Shown here: positions 15,712 to 23,656 of the stretch, piece by piece
Layout: each line of letters opens with the position of its first letter
Position numbering within the stretch: the stretch's first letter is position 1
Assembly: GCA_019057475.1 (NCBI GenBank)
Contig: DXJO01000041.1
Coordinates: 71,284 to 135,283, forward strand
Reading direction: 5' to 3'
Length of the DNA: 64,000 nucleotides
Origin: Candidatus Thorarchaeota archaeon
GTDB lineage: Archaea; Asgardarchaeota; Thorarchaeia; Thorarchaeales; Thorarchaeaceae
Translations under genes and position numbers: made by a program
The notes under the pieces: generated by a model
What the model was told of the DNA's origin: nothing
The model's input: the letters and a program-made list of their open reading frames with translations, nothing else
The model's database searches: none

Positions 15712-16334
15712 TCACTTCTTAGGGGGTTTCAACATGTCCCAGTGTGGGATGTCAGCAGTTGGAACATAGCCCTTGGCTAGAACTTCAAACCCGTAATGTT
15801 CGTAAATTGACACATTAGACTCACATTGTGCCTTAAGATAACAGGGCAATTCCAGCCTGTCAAGTCGTTCAAGCATTGGACGGATGAGTTTGCTTGAATA
15901 ACCCTGACCTTGTAGCTCAGGATTAACAGCAACTGGACCAAGATGCATGTAGGGAGTAACCGCGTACTTCGCTCTTCGTTGATTTGTGAATTGATCCATT
16001 TTCATCATCCGATTGACTGGATTTCTGCCCATCGCCCTAAGAAGCCCAAACCACCTGCTCGAAGATGTTTCCAGAGAGTACTATCTACTGTGTTCGAGTG
16101 TTGCCATATTGCCACTCCCTCTAATCTTGATGAGGTGGCATATACCTCTCCGTATTGGAGAGGCTGTTTCAACCTGAACTTGAAGAAGACTGGCAATAGC
16201 TTCTTTCTCTCCTCTTTATTGGGAAAGAAGTGAACACATAGAGGATCATCCCAAAATGCGCGTGTCAACAAATCTACAGCCAGCCCGATATCGGACTTGG
16301 AGAGCTCAATCAATCCATCAAGAGCAGAAGCCAT
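15712..16334 (-). pseudogene. GNAT acetyltransferase split by a one-base frameshift
   Basis: The N-terminal half (16334 to about 16030) reads SDIGLAVDLLTRAFWDDPL, typical of GNAT proteins. The C-terminal half (about 16030 to 15712) has LGPVAVNPELQGQGYSSKLI, the acetyl-CoA loop Q-x-x-G-x-x, and YEHYGFEVLAKG. The halves meet at GGLGFL/AMGRNPVNRM, where adding one base joins the frames cleanly. Together they give a normal-length enzyme of about 207 residues. Either a recent pseudogene or a sequencing error; the substrate is unknown. Confidence 0.75.
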
Positions 16335-16437
16335 CCATATTCTTCAACTCGCTGGAGATAATGAATCAGATGTACATTGAGTACAGTATCAAGAACCGTC
16401 ACCTATTTCTTGTCGCATCAAGTACAGTTTGTTGACG

Positions 16438-16881
16438 ATGAGAAACGACAAGGTCGAAATTCGGGTGAAACGACTCAATCCGGATGCAAGAATACCAGAA
16501 ACCGCCAAGCCGGGAGATGTTGCGTTCGACCTGTTTTCTGTGGTTGACTACGACTTAGAACCTGGCAACCGCTTCCCAGTTCCTACAGGATTGGCGATGG
16601 AGATACCTACTGGCTATGAAGGACAAGTAAGACCAAGAAGTGGTCTTGCGTTCCGCAAGGGAATAACGACTCTGAACACCCCCGGTACAATCGACAGCGG
16701 GTATCGAGGGGAAGTCAAAGTCATTCTGATTAACCATGGGCATGAAACTTTTCATATAGAGAAAGGTATGCGGATTGCTCAGCTCGCAATCCGGTCCGTA
16801 CCAGAAGCTAGGTTTGCTGAGGTAGATGCGCTCGCAGACTCAGAGCGTGGCACTGACGGTTTCGGCAGCACTGGATTTTGA
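16438..16881 (+). CDS. dut: dUTP diphosphatase
   Basis: A trimeric dUTPase of about 147 residues with all five motifs visible: DVAFDLFS (1), RPRSGLA (2), PGTIDSGYRGEV (3, with the catalytic Asp and the uracil-selective Tyr), GMRIAQLAI (4) and RGTDGFGSTG (5, the P-loop-like tail). It hydrolyses dUTP to dUMP and diphosphate, keeping uracil out of DNA. The ATG at 16438 is preferred over an upstream TTG at 16429. Confidence 0.95.
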   Translation: MRNDKVEIRVKRLNPDARIPETAKPGDVAFDLFSVVDYDLEPGNRFPVPTGLAMEIPTGYEGQVRPRSGLAFRKGITTLNTPGTIDSGYRGEVKVILINHGHETFHIEKGMRIAQLAIRSVPEARFAEVDALADSERGTDGFGSTGF

Positions 16882-16948
16882 ATGGTAATCTACTAATACC
16901 GCACAGCAGTCTAGCACGCATTCCGGTTCATCTACCGAGGAGAGAATA

Positions 16949-18160
16949 ATGCCAGACTATGATGTCATCATCGTGGGCGGTGGCCCCGCAGGTTCTACGG
17001 CTGCCAGGCGAATCGCTCAGAGAAACCTGAATGTGCTCCTTCTGGACAAGGCAACATTTCCAAGAGTCAAGCCTTGTGCGGGAGCAATGACAGACCGTGT
17101 GAGGAACGTCCTTGATTTTAGTATTGACGAAGTTGTTCAAAGACGATCATTTGGGCAACGATTCATTTCCCCGTCTGGCACCATTGTGGATTGTACGAGA
17201 CCTGTTACGACCGGAGACTTGCTGATGCGTGACGAATTTGACACGCTGCTCCTGCGAAAGGCCGAGGAGGCGGGTGCCAAAGTCAGAGAAGGAGTCAAGG
17301 TGGTCAGCGCTGAACAAGACGCAGACAAGATTACAGTGACGACGAGCGAGGGGGAGCGGATAGATGCTAAGTATCTCGTCGGAGCAGATGGCATCAATAG
17401 TGTAGTAGCAAAGAGTCTAGGTTTCTACAAACGCTGGTCTGCAAGTGACGCAGCTATCTGCATTGAGATAGAGGCAGAAGTTGGCGAAGAAGCGGTGGAG
17501 AGAATCTGTGGTGTGCCCTATGAAGAGAAGGGGGTTGCCATTCACATCTATTTCGGTCCTGTCCCGTTTGGCTACATCTGGTGTTTTCCCAAGAAATCCA
17601 TATTGAGCTTGGGTGCAGGTTGCATGCAAGCCAAAGCAAAGAACATCAGAGGGCTCTTCAACAAATGGTTCGAGGACTTCAAAGAGAAACATGACATTGA
17701 TCCCAAAATCATTTCCGACACAGCGGCTCGTATGCCTTACTCAGGTGCGGCAAAGAAGACCGTGATTGGCAGGACAATTCTCATTGGAGATGCTGCAGGC
17801 TTTGTGCCTCCGTTCTCAGGAGAGGGAATACTGCTGGCAGTTCAGTCTGCTATTATTGCAGCTCCTGTCTTGGAGAGGGCTGTGGCGAACTCCAATCCAC
17901 GCGTCTTGATTGAGTTTGAGAAGAGTTGGAAGCAGGCATTTGGAAGCGACCTGAAGGTAGCAAAGAGCATCGCAGACCTGATGTTCAAGAGCGAGAAGAA
18001 CATGAATACCATTCTTCGCTTGGCTCATGAGGATCAGGTTATCAACGACGTTATGTACAAGATGATTGCTGGCCTAGACTCCTACAAGAACCTCAAAAGA
18101 CAACTGGTGAAACGGATACTGACAAAGCACCCACGGGCTGGATTGTCACTCTATACATGA
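16949..18160 (+). CDS. Geranylgeranyl reductase family FAD enzyme
   Basis: A 403-residue protein with the dinucleotide-binding motif VIIVGGGPAGSTAARRIA, then DKATFPRVKPCAGAM, which holds the conserved K-x-C-x-G of archaeal GGR. VGADGINSVVAKSLG and ILIGDAAGFVPPFSGEGI follow, the second FAD-binding motif. These enzymes saturate the isoprenoid chains of archaeal membrane lipids. It has an ATG start and stands alone between dut and tRNA-Val. Paralogues with other substrates exist, so the exact substrate is inference. Confidence 0.9.
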   Translation: MPDYDVIIVGGGPAGSTAARRIAQRNLNVLLLDKATFPRVKPCAGAMTDRVRNVLDFSIDEVVQRRSFGQRFISPSGTIVDCTRPVTTGDLLMRDEFDTLLLRKAEEAGAKVREGVKVVSAEQDADKITVTTSEGERIDAKYLVGADGINSVVAKSLGFYKRWSASDAAICIEIEAEVGEEAVERICGVPYEEKGVAIHIYFGPVPFGYIWCFPKKSILSLGAGCMQAKAKNIRGLFNKWFEDFKEKHDIDPKIISDTAARMPYSGAAKKTVIGRTILIGDAAGFVPPFSGEGILLAVQSAIIAAPVLERAVANSNPRVLIEFEKSWKQAFGSDLKVAKSIADLMFKSEKNMNTILRLAHEDQVINDVMYKMIAGLDSYKNLKRQLVKRILTKHPRAGLSLYT

Positions 18161-18176
18161 TAAGCCCGTCGTAACG

Positions 18177-18186
18177 TTTTTAATTC
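18177..18186 (+). promoter_or_regulatory. TATA box for tRNA-Val
   Basis: TTTTTAATTC centred about 30 bases upstream of the tRNA 5' end. Confidence 0.5.
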
Positions 18187-18210
18187 GCACCCATCGTGAT
18201 TCGTGAGAAT

Positions 18211-18315
18211 GGGTCGGTAGTCTAGTTGGCTATGATTCCGCATTGACATAGAATTCTGATTCTTCAGGGTTTTTCAAACGTGCGGCGGTCGGGAGTTCGA
18301 GTCTCCCCCGACCCA
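18211..18315 (+). tRNA. tRNA-Val (GAC) with anticodon-loop intron
   Basis: Acceptor GGGTCGG/CCGACCC, anticodon stem CCGCA/TGCGG, loop TTGACA with anticodon GAC, interrupted after position 37 by about 31 bases (18249-18279), the canonical archaeal intron site. T-arm GGGAG TTCGAGT CTCCC. CCA is encoded at 18316-18318. Confidence 0.9.
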
Positions 18316-18324
18316 CCACTATTC

Positions 18325-18711
18325 TTACACAATGCCTTTGTTAGACAAGAGTTGCAAGAAGCCTCGAAAGAGAGACCGGTCTCTGCTTCTTCGAAACTCA
18401 TCTAGTGCGTCAGAATACGTTTCAAGAAACAAATCAGCGATTTCGTGCAGCTTCGACTTATTCTCCGTAGCATTATCATCGGCTGCGGCAACTGCGAATA
18501 TCAAGTCCCCCTTAGCAACAACTAGAAAGTACAGACTGCCAAGACTGATTTCGCTCACCTCTTCACCGGAGATGGTGGCCCCAAAGCTTCGCAGAGCAAC
18601 TATGAATCCACTAACAACCGCGGGGTCATCTGCAAGCGCTTGAAACCCCCCGACACTGGTTTCGAACAGCGTATTGCCTCCACTGTCGAGGATTACGATA
18701 TTTCCAATCAT
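18325..18711 (-). CDS. Longin-like / small-subunit adaptor-like protein
   Basis: A 128-residue protein starting IGNIVILDSGGNTLFE, with central ISLGSLYFLVVAKGDLIFAV and the helix KLHEIADLFLETYSDAL. The order of strands and the final amphipathic helix resemble longin domains (AP-complex small subunits, TRAPP, SNARE N-termini), known as eukaryotic-signature folds in Asgard archaea. The fold is inferred from the pattern only; a Roadblock fold is the main alternative. It ends seven bases from tRNA-Val on the opposite strand and heads a minus-strand group of four or five small genes. Confidence 0.55.
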   Translation of the reverse strand: MIGNIVILDSGGNTLFETSVGGFQALADDPAVVSGFIVALRSFGATISGEEVSEISLGSLYFLVVAKGDLIFAVAAADDNATENKSKLHEIADLFLETYSDALDEFRRSRDRSLFRGFLQLLSNKGIV

Positions 18712-18765
18712 CTTGGAATGAAGAAAAGACTGAGAGTGGAGATTAAGGTTTCTAGGAGGAGCCTG

Positions 18766-19287
18766 TTAGAAGTACATTCCAGCCCGCATGGGATAGCGCT
18801 CTCTGAAGGTCTTCTCAGCCTCTTTGTCCAGCATGCTCGTCAACTTGGACATCTCAGGGCTGAGAGAGGCAAGGTCAGGCCGTGCAAGGATCGGGCCGGT
18901 CAGCAGATGGCTGCTCTTGATACGATCCAGATCAAGTGGCGATACTGGGGCCCTTCGTATGATGGACTCTAAATTTGGTCGAGCGATACTAGGCTGAGTC
19001 AGTGACTTGATTATTCGCTCAAAGTCACGATTACTCAGGGGTCTCAGACCAAACTCTGGGGAAGACTTTACAGAGTCCAATGCAGCCTGAGGACTAGGAA
19101 GCTCTATTCCTGCACCAGTGAACTCCCATGGATTAAGGGGAATCATCTTCAGCTGAAAAGCAGAATCGGGTCCAAGGACTAGCATGTCTCCACGAGGCGT
19201 GCTCATGACCCTCCAGCCTCGCGGCTTCTCTGCATACCTGTCCTGAATTCGAGAGAGTATCTCCTCTACTGGCTCTGTTTTTATCAC
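18766..19287 (-). CDS. Hypothetical protein
   Basis: A 173-residue soluble protein. The N-terminal part looks like a small alpha/beta domain (EEILSRIQDRYAEKP, GWRVMSTPRGDMLVLGP). The rest is Pro/Ser-rich with repeated short motifs such as SIARPNLESII and ILARPDLASL, then a charged helix. No family recognised. It lies 54 bases upstream of the longin-like gene on the same strand. Confidence 0.6.
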   Translation of the reverse strand: MIKTEPVEEILSRIQDRYAEKPRGWRVMSTPRGDMLVLGPDSAFQLKMIPLNPWEFTGAGIELPSPQAALDSVKSSPEFGLRPLSNRDFERIIKSLTQPSIARPNLESIIRRAPVSPLDLDRIKSSHLLTGPILARPDLASLSPEMSKLTSMLDKEAEKTFRERYPMRAGMYF

Positions 19288-19410
19288 GTTTCCTCATTAC
19301 TAATCTTGCGCCTGAATTCATATCATTATTGGTATCTATGAAAAAGACCGTATTGAAGTAGACAGAGTGTATAATCCCATAGAGATCGGAACGCTGCAGT
19401 TGGACCTGTT

Positions 19411-19800
19411 TCACGATCGCATTGCCAGTGCTTCACCTAGTGAGGTTTCAGACTCGATCTTTCCGCGGATGAGTTCAACTTCTTGGCCGAGGCTTGCTAC
19501 AATCCCGGTGATCAACTTGTCAATCTCGTCTACCTGCTCATTCCATGATTTGTCTTTATCTTGAAGACTATCAAGGTCAATCGCATACTTGAATGTCAAT
19601 GGTACACCCTTGACTCTAACTCCGATAGCGTATAGAGTCACTCGCCGCAACCTCTTCCGATCGTCAAGGAATGGACTAACGAAATAATCGGGATCGTAAG
19701 TCACCAGAGCAGCGCTTCTAGCATACTCCTTGAAATCCTCATAACGTTCAAGCACAACAGGGGGAATGAATACAGGCCGGGCTTCGCTCATTTTCACCAT
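19411..19800 (-). CDS. Hypothetical protein
   Basis: About 129 residues. A central strand pair (RVTLYAIGVRVKGVPLTFKYAIDL) is followed by a predicted helix-rich acidic tail (DEIDKLITGIVASLGQEVELIRGKIESE). No family recognised. Start candidates are ATG at 19800 or 19791 and GTG at 19818; none has a strong Shine-Dalgarno site. The upstream 19890-19960 is very AT-rich and probably holds the promoter of this minus-strand group. Confidence 0.55.
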   Translation of the reverse strand: MVKMSEARPVFIPPVVLERYEDFKEYARSAALVTYDPDYFVSPFLDDRKRLRRVTLYAIGVRVKGVPLTFKYAIDLDSLQDKDKSWNEQVDEIDKLITGIVASLGQEVELIRGKIESETSLGEALAMRS

Positions 19801-19889
19801 CTCGACATCTAGACCCACTTACCCCATTACTTCCTGTGGAACCAATGGAGGGCAGTGCATCATGAGAATCTTCTGACTCTGTCTAGTAC

Positions 19890-19945
19890 GTAATTAGTAT
19901 AATTCTATATAAATATTTCTATATTTTTATTTTATTCATTTTTCG
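19890..19945 (-). promoter_or_regulatory. AT-rich promoter region of the minus-strand gene group
   Basis: A run of A/T including CTATATAAATATTTCTATA, far richer in A and T than its surroundings, lying 70-145 bases upstream of the minus-strand gene starting near 19800. Archaeal TATA-type elements are likely; the exact one cannot be picked. Confidence 0.4.
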
Positions 19946-20019
19946 TTTAGTAATAATGCGTTGGAACACGTGTTCTAAGAACGGGAATAGAATATGCGAG
20001 GAATTTGCACTGCAGCAAT

Positions 20020-20511
20020 CTATTCGTAGCGCCGCTCTGCATCCCCAAAGGACTCGCAGACACGGCGGAGCCTCTCAATATGGCCGCCCTTCAGATATGC
20101 AATATACTCAAACAGCCGACTCACGACCTTTGATTTAGCGCGAGTTGCAATTGAGATGTAAAAATGATAAGCCTTGATATCGCGTTCCAATGCCCCGTTG
20201 CAGAGACTCCAACGTTCAAACTGTAGGCCTGGTGAAGAGGCAGAACCGAAATTGAAGGGTTTCTCATTTGGAGGAATCATCGAATCTCGAAGTTTGAGGA
20301 CCTCTTCCATGGCGGTTGTAACTCCGCCTATCATCATACCTTCAATGGCAGCAATCAAGGTTTCTTCTGATTCGGCAAGCACCTTGAGCAAGGCTTTTAC
20401 CTCAGGTGCCGTCCTGGCGGCCGCCTCATCCAGATAGAACTGAAGGTCGTTGAGGGCAGTGGCGAGAGCCAGGTTCAACATGTACTTTACTGAATCTTGG
20501 GCGTTAATCAT
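20020..20511 (-). CDS. Ferritin-like four-helix protein, ligands degenerate
   Basis: A 163-residue helical protein. The last third (LERDIKAYHFYISIATRAKSK, then LFEYIAYLKGGHIERLRRV) matches the second half of rubrerythrin-type proteins, where E-x-x-x-x-x-Y and E-x-x-H bind iron. Here one E of the ExxH is replaced (GGH). The first half keeps the helix pattern (ALNDLQFYLDEAA and ESEETLIAAIEGM) but few metal ligands. It is probably a non-catalytic or altered member. Confidence 0.5.
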   Translation of the reverse strand: MINAQDSVKYMLNLALATALNDLQFYLDEAAARTAPEVKALLKVLAESEETLIAAIEGMMIGGVTTAMEEVLKLRDSMIPPNEKPFNFGSASSPGLQFERWSLCNGALERDIKAYHFYISIATRAKSKVVSRLFEYIAYLKGGHIERLRRVCESFGDAERRYE

Positions 20512-20565
20512 TAGAGTAAGGATATGCGGGGTTCATCTCAAGAAAGAGGTTTCGGTAGTCAAAGG

Positions 20566-21285
20566 TCAGGGACGATTCTGGTAGTTACTGGGATCGGCTA
20601 GATATCCCGAAACTAGTTTGTACTCACTTTTGGACATGAGGGGCTTTATGAATGCCAAACCCTCATCTACAAGTCGAATCAGGGAGTGGAGCCTTAGACC
20701 CACTTCTGAAGCCCGTTCCATTGCGCCTTGTTGCCGATCAATGATAACTGCCACATCATTACAGCTCACGTCACTGAGTTCTCGTTTGCTGGCCTCAGCA
20801 AGAACTTGGGAGCGGGCAATCATCTTGCTCTCCATCCCAGTTACGAGGTCATCTACCAAACAGAGTGAGTCTCCATCTTTCAGAACACCCTCCAATATCG
20901 AGTGCTGACCATAATCAGCCAACGCTCTTTGAAGATCCGCCTCAGTCTTCACACCCAGCATCTTTCGGGTATGGCATGCTGGAAGACCCGATTCAATGGA
21001 TACTGCAGTAGCTATTGGTATGCCTGAGAACGCAATCCCAACAAGCTTGTCAACGGCGGGGGCAGCCTCCTTAATCATAATCGTCATGGCCTTCCCTACT
21101 TTTCGCATTGTTTCAGGGAAGGAGCTGAGGTTGCGGAGCTGAATGTAAAATGGACTCCATAATCCGGATACCAATCTCCAACCCTCAGGCTGGTCGCGCT
21201 CTGATGTAAGGAGCATTCTGTTCTTGTATATGTTGACCATAATCTCCTTCTTCAGACTCTCTAGTCGAGTGCTGTCCTTCACCAT
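20566..21285 (-). CDS. Orotate phosphoribosyltransferase-like protein
   Basis: A 239-residue type I phosphoribosyltransferase. LCLVDDLVTGMESK is the PRPP-binding motif, LVGIAFSGIPIATAV the core strand-loop, and WSPFYIQLRNL near residue 45 matches the S-P-x-Y-x-x-L-R start of OPRT domains. OPRT makes orotidine monophosphate from orotate and PRPP in UMP synthesis. The C-terminal extension is longer than in minimal archaeal PyrE, and the PRPP motif lacks the usual T-T-G, so this may be a paralogue with another role. Confidence 0.75.
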   Translation of the reverse strand: MVKDSTRLESLKKEIMVNIYKNRMLLTSERDQPEGWRLVSGLWSPFYIQLRNLSSFPETMRKVGKAMTIMIKEAAPAVDKLVGIAFSGIPIATAVSIESGLPACHTRKMLGVKTEADLQRALADYGQHSILEGVLKDGDSLCLVDDLVTGMESKMIARSQVLAEASKRELSDVSCNDVAVIIDRQQGAMERASEVGLRLHSLIRLVDEGLAFIKPLMSKSEYKLVSGYLADPSNYQNRP

Positions 21286-21386
21286 CGGAGCCTCCCACCA
21301 ACTTCAGCTATTTGCTGTTCTTAAGACTGTCCCCCACGATAGCTGGAGTGAAAATTCATAAACGTGATGAGGTACTCTGGTCGGGC

Positions 21387-22454
21387 ATGGACTCATACGA
21401 GCTCACTGAGTGGCTTCTGAATAACGGAGGCCCCGTAATTCGATTCAGAACAATGGTGGAGATTCAGGAAGAGCAGGACATCGGGAAAATAAGTGGAGCT
21501 CTCGACAAGCTCATGGACAGCTCCATTATCCAGAAGTGGCTGTCTAGATTGGTTCCGGGAACTGGATTCAATCAGATACATTCAAGCAAGCCAGAGGCCT
21601 TCGAGAATGCGATGGGCAAGCTGACTCAGCTCGGACTTCATGCAGGTCTGCAACCATTCGACAGTCTGACTCTGCCCTTCAGAGTGTGGCTCTCAGAGAG
21701 CATCGGTGAGAAGAATGATCGGCCGTTCAGTGTCTTTGCTCAAACTCTTGTTGCCGCCTTCCTGGCTCTAGCCAGATATGATGATTTGAATTTCGTCGAT
21801 GCAGTCCTGAAACAAAGGTTGAAGACAATCTATAGCTTTGCAGAAGACCCTGATTTCTCAGAGATCTATGATAATAGGGGAGAGTTCGGAACAGTACCAA
21901 AGGGACTGGCTCATCATAGGCTGGTGAAACCAAACGTCTTCCACGAGCAGCAATTCATGCTGCCATGGATACACGATGTTATGGGGTTCGCAAACTCGAG
22001 AAACATCATGGAAGACATCGTACTCAGGGACATGGCTGAACGCGTGGTAGGCATGACTCTGTTTCAGGAATACCAAGAGATGCCATCGGACTACGGAGTG
22101 ATGAGGCATGGCACAAGGTGCTACGTGATAGGATGGGGAATTGATCTTCCTGGCTACAATGGAGTTGTAGATAATTCGAACTTTGCAAAGCTGTTGTTTA
22201 GACTAGAGATGATGGCCCCATTTCGAGTCGCTCGCAATAGTGATTGGTTCGAGCGGTCAATGGCATTCCTAGAAACCCACCGCATAGAAAAGGGGATTTA
22301 TCGGTTTCCAAGAGTCGCAATGCATGAGAAACGTAGCGGGTATTGGGTCAATGGGGCTTACATGGCTATGGAAGAAGAGCGCAAGAGTCAGCTTGCTATT
22401 GATATTGAATCAACTTTCATGATGACCAGAATAAAACGACTGGCTCGGTACTAG
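21387..22454 (+). CDS. Hypothetical protein, possible alpha/alpha-toroid fold
   Basis: About 355 residues, cytosolic. Alternating helices with aromatic and small-residue patterns (ELTEWLLNNGGPVIRFRTMVEI, LVAAFLALARYDDLNFV, RFPRVAMHEKRSGYWVNGAYM) suggest an alpha/alpha toroid like those of terpene cyclases or glycoside hydrolases. This is inference and no catalytic motif is evident. ATG at 21387 is preferred over a TTG-started extension from 21312. Divergent from the OPRT-like gene, with about 100 bases of shared upstream region. Confidence 0.55.
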   Translation: MDSYELTEWLLNNGGPVIRFRTMVEIQEEQDIGKISGALDKLMDSSIIQKWLSRLVPGTGFNQIHSSKPEAFENAMGKLTQLGLHAGLQPFDSLTLPFRVWLSESIGEKNDRPFSVFAQTLVAAFLALARYDDLNFVDAVLKQRLKTIYSFAEDPDFSEIYDNRGEFGTVPKGLAHHRLVKPNVFHEQQFMLPWIHDVMGFANSRNIMEDIVLRDMAERVVGMTLFQEYQEMPSDYGVMRHGTRCYVIGWGIDLPGYNGVVDNSNFAKLLFRLEMMAPFRVARNSDWFERSMAFLETHRIEKGIYRFPRVAMHEKRSGYWVNGAYMAMEEERKSQLAIDIESTFMMTRIKRLARY

Positions 22455-22490
22455 CGAAGTGGTTCTTGTAAACCCTCCCGTTTGGCAATC

Positions 22491-22500
22491 TTTTTAACGC
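22491..22500 (+). promoter_or_regulatory. TATA box for tRNA-Gly
   Basis: TTTTTAACGC centred about 30 bases upstream of the tRNA 5' end, as for the Phe and Val genes. Confidence 0.5.
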
Positions 22501-22524
22501 CCTCCAACGCGGTCAGCTCCGATT

Positions 22525-22657
22525 GCGCTCGTTGTCTAGGGGCTATGATGGATCCCTGCCAATGTGCGGGGGTTAATCCCTCGGCGCCGTAGAACGGACC
22601 GAGACGTATAACTGCTCGGGTTTAAATCCGGCCCGGGTTCGAATCCCGGCGAGCGCA
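22525..22657 (+). tRNA. tRNA-Gly (GCC), interrupted by about 60 extra bases
   Basis: Acceptor GCGCTCG/CGAGCGC, a D-arm nearly identical to the tRNA-Gly(TCC) elsewhere in the window, and 5' anticodon stem GATCC with loop CTGCCA giving GCC. The T-arm CCGGG TTCGAAT CCCGG is intact and CCA is encoded. Between the anticodon loop and the T-arm lie about 60 extra bases with strong secondary structure. GGGTT occurs twice (22570 and 22618) as a possible 3' anticodon strand, but neither leaves a normal variable loop, so the intron boundaries, or the presence of two introns, are unresolved. Confidence 0.75.
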
Positions 22658-22712
22658 CCATCCCCTATTCTTCTTCAGCAAGACGCCAAGCTTGTTCATG
22701 TCTTGTTCCTAC

Positions 22713-23369
22713 TCATTCACCGTTTTTTTGTCCAACATATTGAATGATACCTCTAAGCTGTGAGCGGGATTTCGATCGATAGAAGGTTAATCCTTCAGTA
22801 TAGTAACGGAGCTTCAGTTCCGGAAAGAGTCCAAGTATCTCATTTCTTGAGAAGAAGTGAAAGTGGTGATTGTACTTAGTAAGGTAGTACGTGTTTTCCT
22901 CAACCTTCTCAATTTCACCCCAGCTTTCGACGTTTTGAAGATCTTCTACAGAGAACGTGAAGATGTAGATGATACCTTTTGGTTTCAAACCAGCCTGCAA
23001 CCGCTCTGCAATTATTTCAATGTCTGATTTTCGAAAAAGGTGCATAATTCTCGCAACTATAATCAATGCATACCTTCTTGGCGGAATTCGGAACTCTCGT
23101 ATGTCCATCCTGTGATATGTAAAATCGAGACCCTCAGCTTCGACCACTTTAGAGAATCCTTTTGCCAGCTTCGAGGTATCAACGCCTTCCACCTTACGAC
23201 CTAGTTTGGCAAAAAAGAGAGCATGCCGACCCTTACCCATTCCAAGGTCTAGGACTGGACCTCTAGGGATGCGGCTCAGATATTCTATCAGTTTGAAGTC
23301 CGGACCTTGCTTCCTATTCTCCTTAACTTCCCTATAGGCTTGTACCCAGAAGGTTTTCTTCTTACTCAT
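22713..23369 (-). CDS. Class I SAM-dependent methyltransferase
   Basis: A 218-residue protein with PVLDLGMGKGRHALFFAKLG (SAM-binding motif I), KVEGVDTS (end of strand 2), FTYHRMDIREF (motif II) and YALIIVARIMHLF. It is closest in pattern to the TehB/UbiE-like group. A short basic N-terminus (SKKKTFWVQAYREVKENRKQ) precedes the fold. The substrate is unknown. ATG start, monocistronic. Confidence 0.85.
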   Translation of the reverse strand: MSKKKTFWVQAYREVKENRKQGPDFKLIEYLSRIPRGPVLDLGMGKGRHALFFAKLGRKVEGVDTSKLAKGFSKVVEAEGLDFTYHRMDIREFRIPPRRYALIIVARIMHLFRKSDIEIIAERLQAGLKPKGIIYIFTFSVEDLQNVESWGEIEKVEENTYYLTKYNHHFHFFSRNEILGLFPELKLRYYTEGLTFYRSKSRSQLRGIIQYVGQKNGE

Positions 23370-23656
23370 GAAATGCCCCTCGATACTTTGTAATCAGAAA
23401 GCGTTTGCTCGTCAAAGATTTTGTCATTAGAGCATAAGACAATCAGGGTCAAGAAGCTCAGGAAAGAAGAGCTGGTAGAGTTAGGCTAATTAATTTCTTG
23501 TTTTCTTGCGTTTTTCATTTTCTGCAGTATCCTTGAAACTTCACATTGATGTTGGCAAGAAGCCTGGCAGTTCACGCGGATACTGCGGAATTTCTATGAA
23601 CACATCTCGTTTTCTAGGTTGCCGCAGAGAGTACTAGAGGAATCTGCAATTCTTGC

